Source: CAJBVG01 sp943371425
GTDB taxonomy: Bacteria; Bacteroidota; Bacteroidia; Sphingobacteriales; Sphingobacteriaceae
Assembly (NCBI GenBank): GCA_943371425.1
Contig: CALRUR010000008.1
Location: forward strand, 1-64,000
Direction: 5' to 3'
DNA: 64,000 nucleotides
Position numbers and translations under genes: made by a program. Positions 17,624 to 27,430 of this stretch are shown one piece after another (the stretch's first letter is position 1; every line of letters begins with the position of its first letter). The notes beneath the pieces are model-generated. The model was not told the DNA's origin. It worked only from the letters and a program-made list of their open reading frames with translations, and did no database searches.

Positions 17624-18631
17624 TTAAAATTTAGCACAAGGTATTTTGCGCTTAATTTTTTTGCTTTTAGAACCCGATTTGAGGGAGCCAGAAAATTCAT
17701 AAATAACTGATATTTCATGACTTCCGCCCGATTTTGAGAATAAGCCACTGGTGGTAACATCATACGAATAACCAATTCTAAGCGGTCGATCTTCTAAAGA
17801 ATAGCCTAAGAGGATGATGAATGCATCGTTATTGAGGTAGGCTTCAGAATTAAATACTGATAAAGGAATTCCGCGATACCATAATCCGAGCACCAATGGC
17901 TCATGGTTGTAGTATACTCCCATGTCTAATTGATCGTAATTACCTTGTGTTTTATAGTTAAAAGTGGGCATTATGCTTTTTTTAGCACCATTTCCGGGCA
18001 AATCATATGTGAAAGAGCCGTGTACAGATATTTTACGGGGCAAATTACTGTCGAAGCCAATAAACGATTCGCTCGGTTCTGTTAAATGATGCACCGCGAC
18101 ACCAAAAAATGCCTTTTCACTGTATAATATCATTCCAACGTCGTAATCTAAATAGTCAACATTAAAATATTTATTGGCTTCGAAAGAAGGACCACCCCCT
18201 CGCTCTATTTGATCATTGAACAACAATCTAGAGAAGTCAACATTTTTTTGAGTGTAAGAGAGATGAAAACCCGTTCGAAGGTTTAATTTCTTTGTTAAAC
18301 GTAAATCATAAGAATACAAGCCCCCATAATTTCTAAAGGTTAATGCACTCATTCCTGCCACATCTTGTATGGCATAAAAACCAAGCCCGCTGCGCAGTGC
18401 ATCCCAGTTAAAATCATAAGAAGCCATATAAGTTACAAATCCACTCTCTGCAACTCCGGGCCATTGGTTGCGGTAGTTTAAAATTAATCGGTGTTGCGTA
18501 TTGGCACCGGTAAGTGCGGGATTTAAATACAATGGCGATGCATAATATTGTGAGAATTGAGGATCCTGCGCTTGGGCAATATAGCCAAACGTAAGCATCG
18601 TTATAAATAGAATTATTTTTCTCAACTTCAT
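17624..18631 (-). CDS. PorP/SprF family T9SS outer-membrane protein
   Basis: This 335-residue outer-membrane protein is of the PorP/SprF family. After a signal peptide ending YIAQA comes the highly characteristic start QDPQFSQYYASPLYLNPALTG, then NYRNQWPG and barrel strands. In gliding Bacteroidota, SprF is needed for secretion or surface anchoring of the giant adhesin SprB encoded just upstream. Here the start overlaps the TAA of the 1693-residue PKD protein (TAATG), so the pair is translationally coupled and this protein is probably dedicated to that cargo. The C-terminus KSKKIKRKIPCAKF is unusually basic. The family call is firm; the cargo link is inferred from context. Confidence 0.93.
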   Translation of the reverse strand: MKLRKIILFITMLTFGYIAQAQDPQFSQYYASPLYLNPALTGANTQHRLILNYRNQWPGVAESGFVTYMASYDFNWDALRSGLGFYAIQDVAGMSALTFRNYGGLYSYDLRLTKKLNLRTGFHLSYTQKNVDFSRLLFNDQIERGGGPSFEANKYFNVDYLDYDVGMILYSEKAFFGVAVHHLTEPSESFIGFDSNLPRKISVHGSFTYDLPGNGAKKSIMPTFNYKTQGNYDQLDMGVYYNHEPLVLGLWYRGIPLSVFNSEAYLNNDAFIILLGYSLEDRPLRIGYSYDVTTSGLFSKSGGSHEISVIYEFSGSLKSGSKSKKIKRKIPCAKF

Positions 18632-21600
18632 TACCTCAACAACAATAAATCGCCTGTTTTTATTTTTTTAGAACCATCAGAAAAAAACAATTCTACCTTC
18701 CATACATATACATCTTGTTTACATAGTTCGCCTCTGTAATATCCATCCCAACCAATATTTATATCGTTGCTTTCAAAAAGTAACTCGCCCCAACGATTGT
18801 ATATATTTAATTTATAATTTTCGGCACCTTCAATTACAGGGTAAAAAACATCGTTGTTGTATTCGCCTTTGTTTATAAAGCCACCACTGCCTCCATTCGG
18901 ATTTGGTGTAAAGGCATTAGGAACTACAACGTTTCCGCCGCTCTCTGCCTTTACCGCTTTTGTTTGAACAAAGGTATCCATACAGCCAAATGCGTTGCGC
19001 ACAACTAAGGTTATGTCGTACTCCCCTTTCTCTAAATAATAATGTGTAGGCGATGCTTCTGTGGAGGTAAACCCATCGCCAAAATCCCAAAAATATTGAG
19101 TTGCATTTTGACTTAAATTGAAGAATACTACAGGGTCGCTTGGTATAAATACCACTTTAGGTTGAGAGATAAAAAATGCATCGGGTAAACCAAATACATT
19201 AATACTATCCACATGCACATCTAATGCTTGCCCACCATCACCATACCCTATTAAACTTACGGTATATAAACCACCGGTGGTGTAAGTATGCGTTGGGTTT
19301 TCTTCATTCGATTTTATACCATCGCCAAAATCCCATTCATACCTATCTGCATATAATGTATTGTTCTGAAAAGTAACGGTAAGCGGAGCACAACCTTCGC
19401 CACTGCCAATAAAACTTACCACTGGCGTTGGTGGCTCTATTCTGGCAACTCGTATTAAGGTATCAGAACATTGCGCGTTATACACCATAAGTGTAATGTT
19501 GTAAGTACCTGGACTAAAATACGTATGTGTACCAGGGTTTGCAAGTAATGAACTATCGCCATCGCCGAAATACCATTTGTAATTAAAGCCTGCTTGTATA
19601 TTTTGATTTACAAGGTTAAATGTATTCAACGGAAATTTTATCACAGCATTTGTAATAAAAAAATCGGCAGTTGGACGAGGTAAAATTCTAACTGTACGTG
19701 TAAATTCATCGGTACATCCGTATGGCGAAGTTGCTACTAATCTAATTACCGCAGTTCTATCTGTAGCAGTAGCATTCGTAATGTTTAAAAAAGGGTTTGT
19801 ATTGGTATCAACCAAACTATTATCAACAAACCACGCATAAGAAATAGTATTAGCAGAAGTGTTGAATGCATTAATTCTTAAAGGGCTGCAGGCTACCGTA
19901 TCACTTAAATTAAACCCAGCATTTACAAACGGATAAACAGTTATAATTCTACTAAATGTGTCAACACATCCAAAAGAATTTGAAATAAATAATCTAACAT
20001 TTCTTTCTACAGGAACCGCTCCTAAATTTTCAAAGGTTTTAGAGAAACTAACATCCGGAGTATTTCTAATTTCACCATCTCCAAAATCCCATGTATAATT
20101 TATACCGAGGGTAGATTGATTTGTGAATACGATGGATAAGGGTTGGCAACCTGCATTTATATCTGAAATAAAACTTGCTGTTGGTTCGGGTAATACCCGA
20201 ATGCGAATCGTAGTATCATCTATACAACCAAAGGCTGAAACGCAGGACAAACGAATGTCGTGATATTGATCTACACCCGTTGTATTGGAAATTACAAATT
20301 GTTTATTGAGGGTAGAATCTACTAAAATATTATTTTGAAACCAGTAGTATTTATTGCCATTTACAGAGCGATTATCGGCAATGAAATTGTAAGGAGAACA
20401 CTGCACCGTATCAATAATAAACGAGGATAAAACACTCGGGTAAATAGTAACCGAATTTCTAAAAGTATCTACACATCCGTACACATTCGAAACCGCCAGC
20501 GTAATATTTCTTTGCAAAGGTATGAGCGTATTATTTGTGTATAGCTTTAAGAAATTAGGGCTTGCATTTGTACTAGTTTCACCGTCGCCAAAATCCCAAT
20601 TATAATTAATACTAGGAGTTGATTGGTTGGTAATGTTAATACCAAGAGTTTCGCAACCAGCATTTACATCGGTAGCAAAACGTGCGCTTGGCTGGGGCAA
20701 TACACGAACTCTAACAACGGTATCGTTAATACAACCAAAAATAGAAATGCTTCTAAGTTTGATGTCGAAATACTGATCGCTTGCAGTAGTATTAGAAATT
20801 ACAAACTGTTTATTTTGTACCGAGTCTACTAACGAATTATTTAAAAACCAATAGTATTTATTTCCATTGAGCGAACGATTATCTGCCAAGGCAAGGTAAG
20901 GCGAACATTGAACTGTATCAATACTAAACGTAGAATTAACACGAGGGTAAACAGTTACGGAAGAACTAAAATCTCTGAAACATTGGTTGGTGTTAAACGC
21001 TCTTAAACGAACAGAAAAAACTTGTGCTGCAGTACCATTATTTAAGTACTGATGTTGTACGCTATTGGTATTAAAAGTATTGAGTGTATCGCCATCGCCA
21101 AAATACCAAGTATACCTGTTGGCATTGCTGGAGTTATTAGCAAATACAATGGTATCTGGAGAACAGCCAAAAGCATTATCGGCCGTAAATAAAGAAGTAG
21201 GTAATGGTTTTACACGAATGGTTTTAAACACCGTATCTCTACAACCAAATGCATTGGTAAAAATACCACGACACTGATAATCGATTACAGCATTAGTTAA
21301 GTTATTGTACGTGTGTTGCGGTGCTGCTGCACTCGATGATTGTGCATCGCCAAAATCCCATTGATAAGAAACTACACCAGGGAATGATGGGAAATTTATG
21401 CTGAGTGGCGTACAACCAGAATCAACATTGGTGTTTATTACAAAGGTTTGATCGGGATAAACTAATATTGGTAACACTGCAGTATCGGTACAATTGTTTG
21501 CACTGCGCGCCACTAACTGCACGTTGTATACTCTAATCTGACTTGTATTATTTGCAAATTGATGAATAGGATTTGGAAGAATACTGGTATTCCCATCGTC

Positions 21601-23712
21601 AAAATCCCATACATAACTTACCGCACCGGTAGAGGAATTTAAAAAATTGATAGGGCTTGGAATGCACGATGGCAAAGCATTTGCGGAGATGCCTGCAATT
21701 GGATTAGGGAAAACAACTATTGTTTTGGTAATAGAATCTCTACAACCAAAAGTAGTTTGTGCAATTAATTTTATACGAATGGTATCATTACTAGTGCCGT
21801 TATTGGTAAAGGTAAATGATGGAGAAAGCGCTGTGCTAAAATTTGTATTCTCTCGCTTCCAGGTATAAAAATTTGGATCGGCGTTTACACTTGCATTGTT
21901 AAAAGTTACAGTTAATGGTGAGCATCCACTAGTAACGGTTGGGTTAAAATCTGCAGTTGGTGGAAACTGAACATTAAGTTGTTGAATGATGGTATCTGGG
22001 CAAGCATTTTGCGATTGTATAATTAAACGAACATTGTACAAACCTGGGCTTGCGAAAATATGAGTAGGATTTGTTTGTGTAGAAGTATTGTTTACACCAG
22101 AGGCTGGGTCGCCAAAATTCCAAGCACGTGTAGTAATGTTATTGCCCGGAAATTGGGTGGAAGCATCGGTAAAACTTGCTGCTTGGTTTACGCAAACACT
22201 CGCCACATTAAAGTCGGCCACAGGTGTACGGCGAATGGTAACTGTTCTGGTTATTTCGTGCACGCAGCCATCTGTAGAAGTAACTCGTAAACGGATGGTT
22301 CGAGTAAGTAAATATTTTTGTGCTGGTGGAACTTGTCCGTTGAAATCGAATGTTCCGTTATTATCGAAATCCCATTCCCATTGAGTTGCGTTGGTAGATA
22401 GATCCGCGAAGTTTACCATTAAAGAATCGCAACCACTGATGTTTCCGGATACAGTATTCATAGAGAAATTAGCCGTTGGGCGAGGTAACACATAAATAGT
22501 TTTTATAAATGTATCTGCACAAGAAAAACCTAATGGGTTGGTAACAATTAATTGAACATTGAAAGAAATAATTGCTGCTGTAGTATTTGCAAAAGTTTGA
22601 GTAGGGTTTGTTGCTGTACTTGTGTTACCGTTTCCAAAATTCCAAGCATAGTTCATACCTACGGTGCTTCCATTGGTAAAGCTCATGTTAGTTCCACCAC
22701 AAACGGTATCAATTGAAGTAAAAAATGCATTTGGAGGATCAATGATACTAATTTGTCGAACCGCTGTATCGATTCCACAAAAACTACTATCTAATAACAT
22801 AATAGTGAAAGTACGTGGACGAGGGCTGCCCGGGAAACTAAAGGTACGTGGAGTGCTTGGTGGCCAAGGCGCCCAAGCCGTAACACTATCTATACCGGGA
22901 CCTTTGTAGTCTTCAATAATCCAGCGTTCAAAACGTTGTTGTGTATTACCATCTGCCAAACAATTACGTATGGTATTATTGGTAAAAGTAACGGTAGTAT
23001 CGGGGTAACAAAGTACTGTTTTGTTTGCAGTAATAATTGCCGAATCAATATCATAAACTTGTATGGGCCCATAGGTATTGGTGGATACCACACTGCCCGT
23101 ACATCTGTTGCGAGCGGTAAGTGTTACGGTAGTATTACAAGCTACTCTGTCTCTTAAATAAGTATGAGAAATGGTATCGTTTACATTGGTATGGTCGAAT
23201 GTATCAACAGGTGTACCATCACCAAAATCTATTGTAAATACAGTTGTTTCAGAAACGTTGGTAGATTTATTTACAAACTGTATGGCATTTGGAGCACATA
23301 TGGTAGTAACACTTCCTGTAAGTGGGGCAATCTGAGCAATTACACTTCGTTCGTTTACAAAATGGGCTTGCATTACACAAGCGGGAGCGGTTTGAGTAAT
23401 GGTTATTAAATAGGTATCTATTGCAGCTGGGTACACATGGTTGAGCACTTGCCCTGCTCCTATGCTTGCAAAATTTTGTACAGCGCTACCATCTCCCCAA
23501 TTTATTGTACTGGCAGTTAGCGCATTTACATTGATGAAAGAAAGGGAAACATTGGCCGGTGTAGCACCTATTATACAATTAACATAGGTGGGTGCATTAC
23601 TGGTATCGCCAGTTGCATCTATTAATTGAATACATTGCGCTTCCGACTGTTTAATGTTCAGTAGAAATACAAATGCAAATAGAAATACAAGATGTTTTTT
23701 ATTGATTTTCAC
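18631..23712 (-). CDS. Giant PKD-repeat surface protein with type B T9SS domain
   Basis: This 1693-residue secreted protein has a signal peptide ending KQSEA and then about 17 PKD-like Ig modules marked by motifs such as YNWDFGDGETS, YEWDFGDGI and YFWDFGDGF. Several modules are degenerate (YYWFLNNSLVDS). The C-terminal 100 residues are a gliding-motility-associated/type B T9SS domain (VVVPNAFTPNPNGG, LNIYNRWGELLFES, then QDVYVWKVE to LLLLR). A two-module unit of about 169 residues is duplicated (nucleotides about 20433-20940 and 19925-20432). It should be displayed at the cell surface with the help of the coupled PorP/SprF protein. A role in adhesion or gliding is inferred from architecture. 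Confidence 0.92.
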   Translation of the reverse strand: MKINKKHLVFLFAFVFLLNIKQSEAQCIQLIDATGDTSNAPTYVNCIIGATPANVSLSFINVNALTASTINWGDGSAVQNFASIGAGQVLNHVYPAAIDTYLITITQTAPACVMQAHFVNERSVIAQIAPLTGSVTTICAPNAIQFVNKSTNVSETTVFTIDFGDGTPVDTFDHTNVNDTISHTYLRDRVACNTTVTLTARNRCTGSVVSTNTYGPIQVYDIDSAIITANKTVLCYPDTTVTFTNNTIRNCLADGNTQQRFERWIIEDYKGPGIDSVTAWAPWPPSTPRTFSFPGSPRPRTFTIMLLDSSFCGIDTAVRQISIIDPPNAFFTSIDTVCGGTNMSFTNGSTVGMNYAWNFGNGNTSTATNPTQTFANTTAAIISFNVQLIVTNPLGFSCADTFIKTIYVLPRPTANFSMNTVSGNISGCDSLMVNFADLSTNATQWEWDFDNNGTFDFNGQVPPAQKYLLTRTIRLRVTSTDGCVHEITRTVTIRRTPVADFNVASVCVNQAASFTDASTQFPGNNITTRAWNFGDPASGVNNTSTQTNPTHIFASPGLYNVRLIIQSQNACPDTIIQQLNVQFPPTADFNPTVTSGCSPLTVTFNNASVNADPNFYTWKRENTNFSTALSPSFTFTNNGTSNDTIRIKLIAQTTFGCRDSITKTIVVFPNPIAGISANALPSCIPSPINFLNSSTGAVSYVWDFDDGNTSILPNPIHQFANNTSQIRVYNVQLVARSANNCTDTAVLPILVYPDQTFVINTNVDSGCTPLSINFPSFPGVVSYQWDFGDAQSSSAAAPQHTYNNLTNAVIDYQCRGIFTNAFGCRDTVFKTIRVKPLPTSLFTADNAFGCSPDTIVFANNSSNANRYTWYFGDGDTLNTFNTNSVQHQYLNNGTAAQVFSVRLRAFNTNQCFRDFSSSVTVYPRVNSTFSIDTVQCSPYLALADNRSLNGNKYYWFLNNSLVDSVQNKQFVISNTTASDQYFDIKLRSISIFGCINDTVVRVRVLPQPSARFATDVNAGCETLGINITNQSTPSINYNWDFGDGETSTNASPNFLKLYTNNTLIPLQRNITLAVSNVYGCVDTFRNSVTIYPSVLSSFIIDTVQCSPYNFIADNRSVNGNKYYWFQNNILVDSTLNKQFVISNTTGVDQYHDIRLSCVSAFGCIDDTTIRIRVLPEPTASFISDINAGCQPLSIVFTNQSTLGINYTWDFGDGEIRNTPDVSFSKTFENLGAVPVERNVRLFISNSFGCVDTFSRIITVYPFVNAGFNLSDTVACSPLRINAFNTSANTISYAWFVDNSLVDTNTNPFLNITNATATDRTAVIRLVATSPYGCTDEFTRTVRILPRPTADFFITNAVIKFPLNTFNLVNQNIQAGFNYKWYFGDGDSSLLANPGTHTYFSPGTYNITLMVYNAQCSDTLIRVARIEPPTPVVSFIGSGEGCAPLTVTFQNNTLYADRYEWDFGDGIKSNEENPTHTYTTGGLYTVSLIGYGDGGQALDVHVDSINVFGLPDAFFISQPKVVFIPSDPVVFFNLSQNATQYFWDFGDGFTSTEASPTHYYLEKGEYDITLVVRNAFGCMDTFVQTKAVKAESGGNVVVPNAFTPNPNGGSGGFINKGEYNNDVFYPVIEGAENYKLNIYNRWGELLFESNDINIGWDGYYRGELCKQDVYVWKVELFFSDGSKKIKTGDLLLLR

Positions 23713-23764
23713 AAAAGCTCCTTAACCCTTTTACGTGTTGTTATTATACGGGTTACACCTTTTG

Positions 23765-23772
23765 CAAATATA
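23765..23772 (-). promoter_or_regulatory. -7 promoter element for the PKD-SprF operon
   Basis: The minus strand reads TATATTTG, an exact TAnnTTTG match. It lies 53 bases ahead of the ATG at 23712, leaving a leader of roughly 45 bases. A TTTA rather than TTTG is found near the -33 position. Confidence 0.6.
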
Positions 23773-23798
23773 GGAATCTAATATTACTAAATTGTGCG

Positions 23799-24806
23799 TT
23801 AATTGAGCTTTTCTGATAACAATTTTATTTCAATTGGGGCAGAAATATTCTCGTAGAGGATACCATAAATGGTTCGACAGATTGGAATGTTAACTTTATG
23901 ATTTCTATTAATTTCATGAATGCATTTTACAGCATAATAACCTTCGGCAATCATGCCCATTTCAAATTGTGCAGATTTCACAGAATATCCTTTCCCAATC
24001 ATGTTTCCAAAAGTTCTATTTCTGCTAAATTGAGAGTATGCCGTTACTAATAAATCGCCAAGGTAGGCCGACTCTTTTATGTCTCTATTTACCGGATTTA
24101 CCGCAGCTAAAAAAGTTTCCATTTCGCGAATGGCGTTTGAAATTAATACTGCCTGAAAATTATCACCATAATTTAAGCCATGGCAAATACCAGCAGCTAT
24201 GGCATAAATATTTTTTAATACAGCAGCATATTCAGTTCCATAAATATCGTCGCTGGTAGTAGTTTTTATATATCGTGTTTTTAGAAATGAAGCAAAGGCA
24301 TCCGCGTTTTCTTGGCTTTCACAAGCAATGGTGAGGTATGATAGTTTTTCGAGTGCCACTTCTTCTGCATGGCAAGGCCCGCTAATTACCAATATTTGTT
24401 GAACCGGCACTTGGTATATATCTCTAAAATAATCGCCAATAATTAAATTATATTCTGGTACAATTCCTTTTATTGCTGAAACGATGTATTTGGTTTTAAA
24501 AACTTCTGGGTTTAGTACTTGTAAGGTATTGTGTAAAAAAGCTGCTGGTACTGCAAAAATAACACAGTCAACCTCGTCAATCATTTTTACTAAATCTGAA
24601 CTGATGTGGTCGGGGTTAATTTTTAGCTCTGCAGAGCGAAGGTAATTTAAGTTATGTCCGTATTTGCGAATATTCTCTATTGCTTTCTCATCACGCATCC
24701 ACCAACGTACTTCGTGTTTTGCATCGCTAAGCATTTTTACAATTGCGGTAGCCCAACTTCCACCACCAATAACTGCAATTTTCGAATTATCCCCTAATTT
24801 TTGCAT
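23799..24806 (-). CDS. gpsA: Glycerol-3-phosphate dehydrogenase [NAD(P)+]
   Basis: This 335-residue cytosolic enzyme reduces dihydroxyacetone phosphate to sn-glycerol-3-phosphate for phospholipid synthesis. The start at 24806 gives MQKLGDNSKIAVIGGGSWATA, placing the Rossmann GxGxWATA motif at the usual N-terminal position. An in-frame ATG at 24896 would add 30 hydrophobic residues and start inside the nos regulatory palindrome, so it was not chosen. Other signatures are VIFAVPAAFLHNTL, SGPCHAEEVA and the catalytic lysine region AVLKNIYAIAAGI, with the substrate-binding R-N-R-T-F motif downstream. It is divergent from the nos cluster and functionally unrelated to it. Confidence 0.95.
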   Translation of the reverse strand: MQKLGDNSKIAVIGGGSWATAIVKMLSDAKHEVRWWMRDEKAIENIRKYGHNLNYLRSAELKINPDHISSDLVKMIDEVDCVIFAVPAAFLHNTLQVLNPEVFKTKYIVSAIKGIVPEYNLIIGDYFRDIYQVPVQQILVISGPCHAEEVALEKLSYLTIACESQENADAFASFLKTRYIKTTTSDDIYGTEYAAVLKNIYAIAAGICHGLNYGDNFQAVLISNAIREMETFLAAVNPVNRDIKESAYLGDLLVTAYSQFSRNRTFGNMIGKGYSVKSAQFEMGMIAEGYYAVKCIHEINRNHKVNIPICRTIYGILYENISAPIEIKLLSEKLN

Positions 24807-24827
24807 CAATAAATATAGTTTTTTGAA

Positions 24828-24835
24828 CAAATATA
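24828..24835 (-). promoter_or_regulatory. -7 promoter element for gpsA
   Basis: The minus strand reads TATATTTG, an exact -7 element, 21 bases before the gpsA ATG at 24806. It supports the shorter gpsA start. The element is separated from the divergent nos operator by about 46 bases. Confidence 0.6.
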
Positions 24836-24845
24836 GCAAAAAGGT

Positions 24846-24882
24846 TAGTATGATAGTGTGATAGTATGCTAGTGGAGTTAGT
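24846..24882. repeat. GTGATAGTATGCTAGT word repeat, copy 1
   Basis: A run of related words (TAGTATGATAGTGTGATAG then TATGCTAGTG) lies between the gpsA and nos promoters. Twenty bases at 24855-24874 are identical to 51410-51429, downstream of another gene. Only one arm of a possible hairpin is present. Confidence 0.7.
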
Positions 24883-24897
24883 ATGATTGGAATCATA
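24882..24897 (+). promoter_or_regulatory. Crp/Fnr-type operator of the nos cluster
   Basis: TATGATTGGAATCATA is a perfect 16-base palindrome with TGA-N6-TCA core spacing as in Crp/Fnr sites. Its centre is 36.5 bases upstream of the last base of the -7 element at 24919-24926, which puts it near -41.5. The same palindrome class with the same spacing is upstream of the fasciclin gene at 32251-32266. Confidence 0.78.
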
Positions 24898-24918
24898 AAA
24901 TGTAGAAATGGAAAGCTT

Positions 24919-24926
24919 CAACTTTG
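24919..24926 (+). promoter_or_regulatory. -7 promoter element of the nos cluster
   Basis: CAACTTTG matches TAnnTTTG at all but the first specified base. No TTTG lies at the -33 distance, as expected for a promoter that needs an activator bound at 24882-24897. Transcription should start near 24931, about 25 bases before the ATG at 24956. Confidence 0.6.
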
Positions 24927-24955
24927 AGGTATCAATTAAAAAATATATCCAAATT

Positions 24956-25429
24956 ATGAAAAAGCTATTCATACTAACAGCCATAAGCATTGCATTTATT
25001 GCATGCGGAGGTAGTACAGAGCAAACACAAAGCACAGAAAGTGCTGCAGTGCAAGAAAGCCCAGCAGCAGAAAACCCAAGTTACGACCCAAATCGGGGGG
25101 AAGGAAAGTTTGACAAGGTAGAATTAGGTGCTAGCCTAGATGCTACGTTGGCAAAAAATGGAGAAGATGTTGCAGGAGTAAAATGTTCATCATGCCACAA
25201 AACTACTTCCGAAAAATTAGTAGGGCCAGGATGGGAAGGTGTAACAAAACGTAGAAGCCCAGAGTGGATTATGAACTTCATTACAAATCCAGATCCAATG
25301 ATTGATAAAGACCCAGAGGTACAAGCGCAATTGGAATTATGTTTAGTGCGTATGCCAAACCAAGGTTTGTCTGATGATGAAGCTAGAAGCATACTTGAAT
25401 ACATGCGTAAAGTAGACGGAGTAAACTAA
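24956..25429 (+). CDS. Lipoprotein cytochrome c of the nos cluster
   Basis: This 157-residue lipoprotein starts at 24956 (MKKLFILTAISIAFIAC, lipidated C17). An in-frame ATG at 24908 lies upstream of the inferred transcription start and is rejected. A low-complexity Ser/Thr/Glu linker leads to a single c-type haem domain with CSSCH (C77, C80, H81) and a probable axial methionine M133 in VRMPNQGLSDDE. It probably passes electrons to nitrous-oxide reductase encoded 13 bases downstream; cytochromes of this kind are common in clade II nos clusters. It is the first gene of the cluster and follows the Crp/Fnr-type operator. Confidence 0.9.
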   Translation: MKKLFILTAISIAFIACGGSTEQTQSTESAAVQESPAAENPSYDPNRGEGKFDKVELGASLDATLAKNGEDVAGVKCSSCHKTTSEKLVGPGWEGVTKRRSPEWIMNFITNPDPMIDKDPEVQAQLELCLVRMPNQGLSDDEARSILEYMRKVDGVN

Positions 25430-25442
25430 TAAAAATATTTAT

Positions 25443-27422
25443 ATGAAAAGGAATATAATTATAGCATCAGCAATTGCAATAACTGCGGTGTTTTCATTAA
25501 ATGCTTGCAAACCCAAAAATGCAAGTAATGCCGTATCAGGTGATGCTGCAGAAAAAGCATATGTAGCACCCGGGAAATACGATGAGTATTACAACTTCGT
25601 GAGTGGAGGTTTTAGCGGACAAATGAGTGTATATGGTCTACCGAGTGGTCGATTGTTACGTGTAATACCGGTATTTTCTGTAGACCCTGAGAAAGCTTGG
25701 GGTTACAGCGAAGAAACTAAACCGATGTTAAACACTTCGCATGGCATGGTGCCTTGGGACGATTTGCACCATACAGAAATGTCGCAAACGAATGGCGAAA
25801 TAGATGGACGCTGGGTGTTTGGAAATGCAAACAATACACCACGTGTTGCTCGTATTGATTTAAAAACGTTTAGAACAGCAGAGATTATAGAATTACCAAA
25901 CAGTGCAGGTAATCATTCTTCTCCTTTTATTACAGAAAATACCGAATATGTAGTTGCAGGTACTCGTTTCAGTGTACCTGGAGATAATAGCAATGGTGAT
26001 GTTCCTATCGATTCCTATAAAGAAAATTTCAAAGGGCATTTAAGTTTTATCGGAGTTGATAAAGTAACAGGTAAGATGAGTTTATCATTTCAAATTCGTT
26101 GCCCTGGAGTTAACTTTGATTTAAGTCACGCAGGTAAAGGTAAATCGCACGGTTGGTTCTTTTTCTCATGTTATAATACTGAACAAGCAAACACTTTACT
26201 AGAAGTAAATGCATCTCAAAAAGATAAAGACTTTATAATGGCCGTGAATTGGAAAAAAGCAGAAGAATATATAAAAGCAGGTAAAGGAAAAAGAGAAAAA
26301 GTTAAATACGCACACAACACTTACAATGATGAAACACACAGTGCAACTTCAACAATAATGGAAGAAGTATTGGTGTTAGATGCTGAAGAGTTGAAAGATA
26401 TTTGCTACATGATTCCTTGCCCTAAATCACCTCATGGTTGCGACGTAGATCCAACAGGTGAATACATTGTAGGCAGTGGTAAATTGGCAGCACTAATTCC
26501 TGTATTTAGTTTTGATAAAATACAAAAAGCAATTTCTACAAAAGCATATGATGGAGAGTACGAAGGCATTCCGGTAATAAAATACGAAGCTGCATTATAT
26601 GGCGAGGTTAAAAAACCAGGCTTAGGTCCATTGCATACTGAGTTTGATGGAAAAGGAAATGCATATACTTCTTTCTTTGTTTCATCTGAAGTAGTAAAAT
26701 GGAATATTAAAGATTTAAAAGTGTTAGACAGAGCTTCAACATTCTACTCTGTTGGTCACTTATGCATACCTGGTGGCGACAGTAAAAAACCATCACCAAA
26801 ATATTTAATTGCATACAATAAAATTACAAAAGATCGCTATTTACCTACCGGACCAGAATTGGCACAAAGTGCTCAAATATTCGACATCTCTGGAGATAAA
26901 ATGCAATTGATCTTAGACTTTCCTACTATTGGTGAACCGCATTATGCACAAGCAGCACCAGCGGAACTCATATCAAAAAATCAGGTTAAGATTTTTAAAA
27001 TTGATGAGAATAAACATAAGTATGCAACTAAAGGTGAAAAGGAATCGCGTGTGGTAAGAGAAGGAAATAAAGTACATGTTTACATGACTTCAATTCGCTC
27101 TCATTTTTCTCCAGACAATATTGAAGGTATAAAAGTTGGCGACGAGGTCTATTTCCATGTAACCAATTTAGAACAAGATTGGGATGTTCCACATGGTTTT
27201 GCAGTAAAAGGTGCAAACAATGCTGAACTCCTTATTATGCCAGGCGAAACCTCTACTCTTAAATGGGTACCAGATCGTGTAGGTATGTTCCCTATGTATT
27301 GTACAGATTTTTGTAGTGCATTACACCAAGAAATGCAAGGTTACATTCGTGTGTCGCCAAAAGGCAGCTCAGTACCTTTAAAATTTAGCTTAGGTAACAC
27401 TCCTATTGCTTCAAAAAAATAA
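25443..27422 (+). CDS. nosZ: Nitrous-oxide reductase, clade II (Sec type)
   Basis: This 659-residue copper enzyme reduces N2O to N2 outside the cytoplasmic membrane. The N-terminus (MKRNIIIASAIAITAVF, then SLNAC with Cys22) is a Sec signal without twin arginines, marking clade II, and looks like a lipoprotein signal although Asn at -2 is unusual. The seven-bladed CuZ domain carries H109-H110 (DLHHTEM), SPHGCDVDPTGEY, LGPLHTEF and VGHLCIPGGD. The cupredoxin CuA domain has H584 (VPHGF) and C620, C624, H628, M631 (CTDFCSALHQEM). All expected ligands in these motifs are present, so the enzyme should be active. A strong terminator-like hairpin follows before the accessory genes. Confidence 0.98.
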   Translation: MKRNIIIASAIAITAVFSLNACKPKNASNAVSGDAAEKAYVAPGKYDEYYNFVSGGFSGQMSVYGLPSGRLLRVIPVFSVDPEKAWGYSEETKPMLNTSHGMVPWDDLHHTEMSQTNGEIDGRWVFGNANNTPRVARIDLKTFRTAEIIELPNSAGNHSSPFITENTEYVVAGTRFSVPGDNSNGDVPIDSYKENFKGHLSFIGVDKVTGKMSLSFQIRCPGVNFDLSHAGKGKSHGWFFFSCYNTEQANTLLEVNASQKDKDFIMAVNWKKAEEYIKAGKGKREKVKYAHNTYNDETHSATSTIMEEVLVLDAEELKDICYMIPCPKSPHGCDVDPTGEYIVGSGKLAALIPVFSFDKIQKAISTKAYDGEYEGIPVIKYEAALYGEVKKPGLGPLHTEFDGKGNAYTSFFVSSEVVKWNIKDLKVLDRASTFYSVGHLCIPGGDSKKPSPKYLIAYNKITKDRYLPTGPELAQSAQIFDISGDKMQLILDFPTIGEPHYAQAAPAELISKNQVKIFKIDENKHKYATKGEKESRVVREGNKVHVYMTSIRSHFSPDNIEGIKVGDEVYFHVTNLEQDWDVPHGFAVKGANNAELLIMPGETSTLKWVPDRVGMFPMYCTDFCSALHQEMQGYIRVSPKGSSVPLKFSLGNTPIASKK

Positions 27423-27430
27423 TCCAAACT

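Noticed and set aside
24807..24896. Longer gpsA start at 24896 giving 365 residues
   Set aside because: The extra 30 residues are hydrophobic and unlike the family, a -7 element lies at 24828-24835 inside them, and the start would fall in the nos operator palindrome.
24908..24955. Upstream ATG for the cytochrome c gene
   Set aside because: It precedes the inferred transcription start and would bury the lipoprotein signal that begins at 24956.
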